Source of the DNA: Candidatus Parcubacteria bacterium | GTDB lineage: Bacteria > Patescibacteriota > Minisyncoccia > Phycocordibacterales > GCA-2747955 | Direction: 5' to 3' | DNA length: 24,499 nucleotides | Assembly: GCA_027024305.1 (NCBI GenBank) | Contig: JALVSO010000071.1 | Coordinates: 1 to 24,499 of the forward strand | Shown: positions 23,540-24,499 of the stretch, one piece after another | Layout of the letters: every line of letters starts with the position of its first letter | Position numbering within the stretch: the first letter of the stretch is position 1 | The notes under the pieces: generated by a model | Database searches by the model: none | What the model saw: only the letters and a program-made list of their open reading frames with translations | Told to the model about the DNA's origin: nothing | Translations under genes and position numbers: made by a program

Positions 23540-23745
23540 TTTTCTGTTATGGGCGCACGGAGACAAGTGTCGCTAACGTTTACGCTTATCTGAAGTTCCC
23601 GAAGGGAATTTTGGTAAAATCCTACAAGGATTTTCCAGATAAGCGCTGTTATCAGCCCCGAGCGTAATGAAATGGAGCAAGAAGCCTGCAAGGCGTGGTG
23701 CGAACGAAGTGAGCAAGTCAGAAGTCGGCCGTTCTCTTTTTAGAG
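23540..23745. repeat. Branched palindrome cluster between two methyltransferase genes
   Basis: CGCTTATCTG (23583-23592) pairs with CAGATAAGCG (23636-23645). It encloses AAGTTCCC-GAA-GGGAATTTT (23593-23612) and GGTAAAATCC..GGATTTTCC (23613-23636) with almost no unpaired bases, so the unit folds as a compact three-way junction. CTGTTAT occurs on both sides. Downstream is GCGAACGAAGTGAGC, a GAA-capped hairpin with tandem G-A pairs. No gene is seen. Confidence 0.75.
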
Positions 23746-23750
23746 CGTAA

Positions 23751-24398
23751 CTATTTTTTAGAAAAAACAAAAATCGTACATAAAAATCCGTTGTCATCCA
23801 AATCTTTCTTTGACTCTAAATCAAAACCATTCTTCTTGAATAAATCAAGATAAAACTTTTCTTCTCTATTATAATCTATGATGGTGCCAATTTGTGGAAT
23901 TTCTGAATAATGAAGGACTTCTTTGTATTTTTTGTCTGCAAATTCAAGAGTATTTTTTTCAATAAAAAGGTCTCTTTTTGATTTTAGTTTTTCTTCCAAG
24001 TATTTTTCATTGGCAACTACTAGAATGAATTTGCCTTCATTGTTCAGCATTGAATTTATTTTTTTGGCAACATCATTTAATTCATCAGATGCAAAATGAG
24101 GAAAAACATAGATTGCCGTAATAAAATCAAATTTTGTATCAGTATCTGTTTGAAGAAAAGTTTTATTAAAAGTTCTAAGTTTTATCTTCTTTAAATTGAA
24201 TGGTTTTGATTTGAAATATTTATAATTCTTGTAAGAGGGTTCGCAACCCTCAAGAACAATATTTTTGAAAGATTTGGATAAATTCTTTTGTAACATCTGA
24301 AGAAAAAAGCCAATTCCAAAACCAATATCAAAAATCTTAATATTATCTCCTTTTTTCTTTGCAATTATATTTTGGATTATAAAATTAGTTCGATTCAA
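23751..24398 (-). CDS. Class I SAM-dependent methyltransferase, N-terminus uncertain
   Basis: The 215-residue frame holds FDIGFGIGFFLQML (motif I, about residues 22-35), VLEGCEPSYKNYKYF (motif II) and FDFITAIYVFPHFASDELND, followed by a KFILVVANEKYL strand. The protein seems specialised, since its C-terminal part (FYLDLFKKNGFDLESKKDL) differs from the neighbouring methyltransferase. No ATG is available at the start. The best start is TTG at 24398, with an in-frame stop 19 codons further up. This may mean a non-ATG start or loss of the first residues. It contains no Trp codon. Confidence 0.7.
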   Translation of the reverse strand: MNRTNFIIQNIIAKKKGDNIKIFDIGFGIGFFLQMLQKNLSKSFKNIVLEGCEPSYKNYKYFKSKPFNLKKIKLRTFNKTFLQTDTDTKFDFITAIYVFPHFASDELNDVAKKINSMLNNEGKFILVVANEKYLEEKLKSKRDLFIEKNTLEFADKKYKEVLHYSEIPQIGTIIDYNREEKFYLDLFKKNGFDLESKKDLDDNGFLCTIFVFSKK

Positions 24399-24455
24399 AA
24401 ATTTAACCGAACACTTTGTTAAAATTAAAAATAATTAACAAAATAAGGTTAAAAC

Positions 24456-24499
24456 ATGAAAAGAATAAAATTAGAAGAAAGGGTTGAGATTTATCATTT
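24456..24499 (+). CDS. Start of a plus-strand gene, cut by the window end
   Basis: ATG followed by 13 open codons (MKRIKLEERVEIYH) reaches the end of the window. The LEER..I pattern resembles the first helix of IS30-type transposases or other helix-turn-helix proteins, but the piece is too short to be sure. Confidence 0.3.
   Translation, partial: MKRIKLEERVEIYH

Overview
The window looks like a chromosomal segment of a small-genome, AT-rich bacterium of the Candidate Phyla Radiation (Patescibacteria) type. The signs are a short type IV pilin, an RpiB with the GSGQGEA active-site loop, a TrbC/VirB2-like membrane tail on a secreted protein, a MscS-like TM-helix protein, and hypothetical protein families I associate with that group; this placement is inference. 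The overriding feature is that UGA is read as tryptophan. I count 26 in-frame UGA codons in 12 genes, many at positions where the family has Trp or another aromatic, and one is matched by UGG in a duplicated copy inside the window. A standard-code reading breaks most genes into pieces; the genes here are reassembled. UAA and UAG are the stops. The one gene that ends in UGA (yrdC/sua5-like, 5633-6412) is also GC-richer, uses only UGG and has a Shine-Dalgarno leader, so it looks imported.

A second genome-wide trait is leaderless transcription. At least ten genes have a -10 box, usually extended (TGTTATAAT), placed exactly 6-7 nt before the ATG, leaving no room for a ribosome binding site.

Layout. 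1-850: a tRNA-Asn whose 3' end is copied in inverted and direct orientation through a hairpin array, then a possible structured RNA. 853-3746: a Wzy/O-antigen-ligase-like protein with TPR tail, a fragment of a second such tail, and a type IV pilin. 3889-4685: a REP-associated tyrosine transposase between two copies of its palindrome; the second palindrome supplies the folD stop codon. 4670-9111: folD, yrdC and lepA; lepA carries an in-frame insert of about 268 codons encoding a GxxExxY (PD-ExK) domain. 9160-9830: a pyrophosphatase gene broken by a hairpin, and a branched palindrome cluster. 9867-15842: an aminotransferase, then two large modular proteins that share a 21-residue-repeat C-terminal module but have different N-terminal parts, separated by a duplicated aminotransferase tail. 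15953-21517: rpiB, adenylate kinase, a MscS-like membrane protein, murF, a CNNM/CorC-type CBS protein and a secreted M15-like peptidase with a VirB2-like tail. 21588-22330: tRNA-Ser with a second 3'-end hairpin array sharing an 88-bp cassette with the tRNA-Asn array. 22308-24499: a small membrane protein, two methyltransferases, more branched palindromes and the start of a plus-strand gene.

The recurring theme beyond the code change is palindromic DNA that copies the neighbouring host sequence in inverted orientation (tRNA 3' ends, lepA insert borders) and that supplies gene ends (folD, the 22308 ORF). This may reflect one family of hairpin-type mobile elements.
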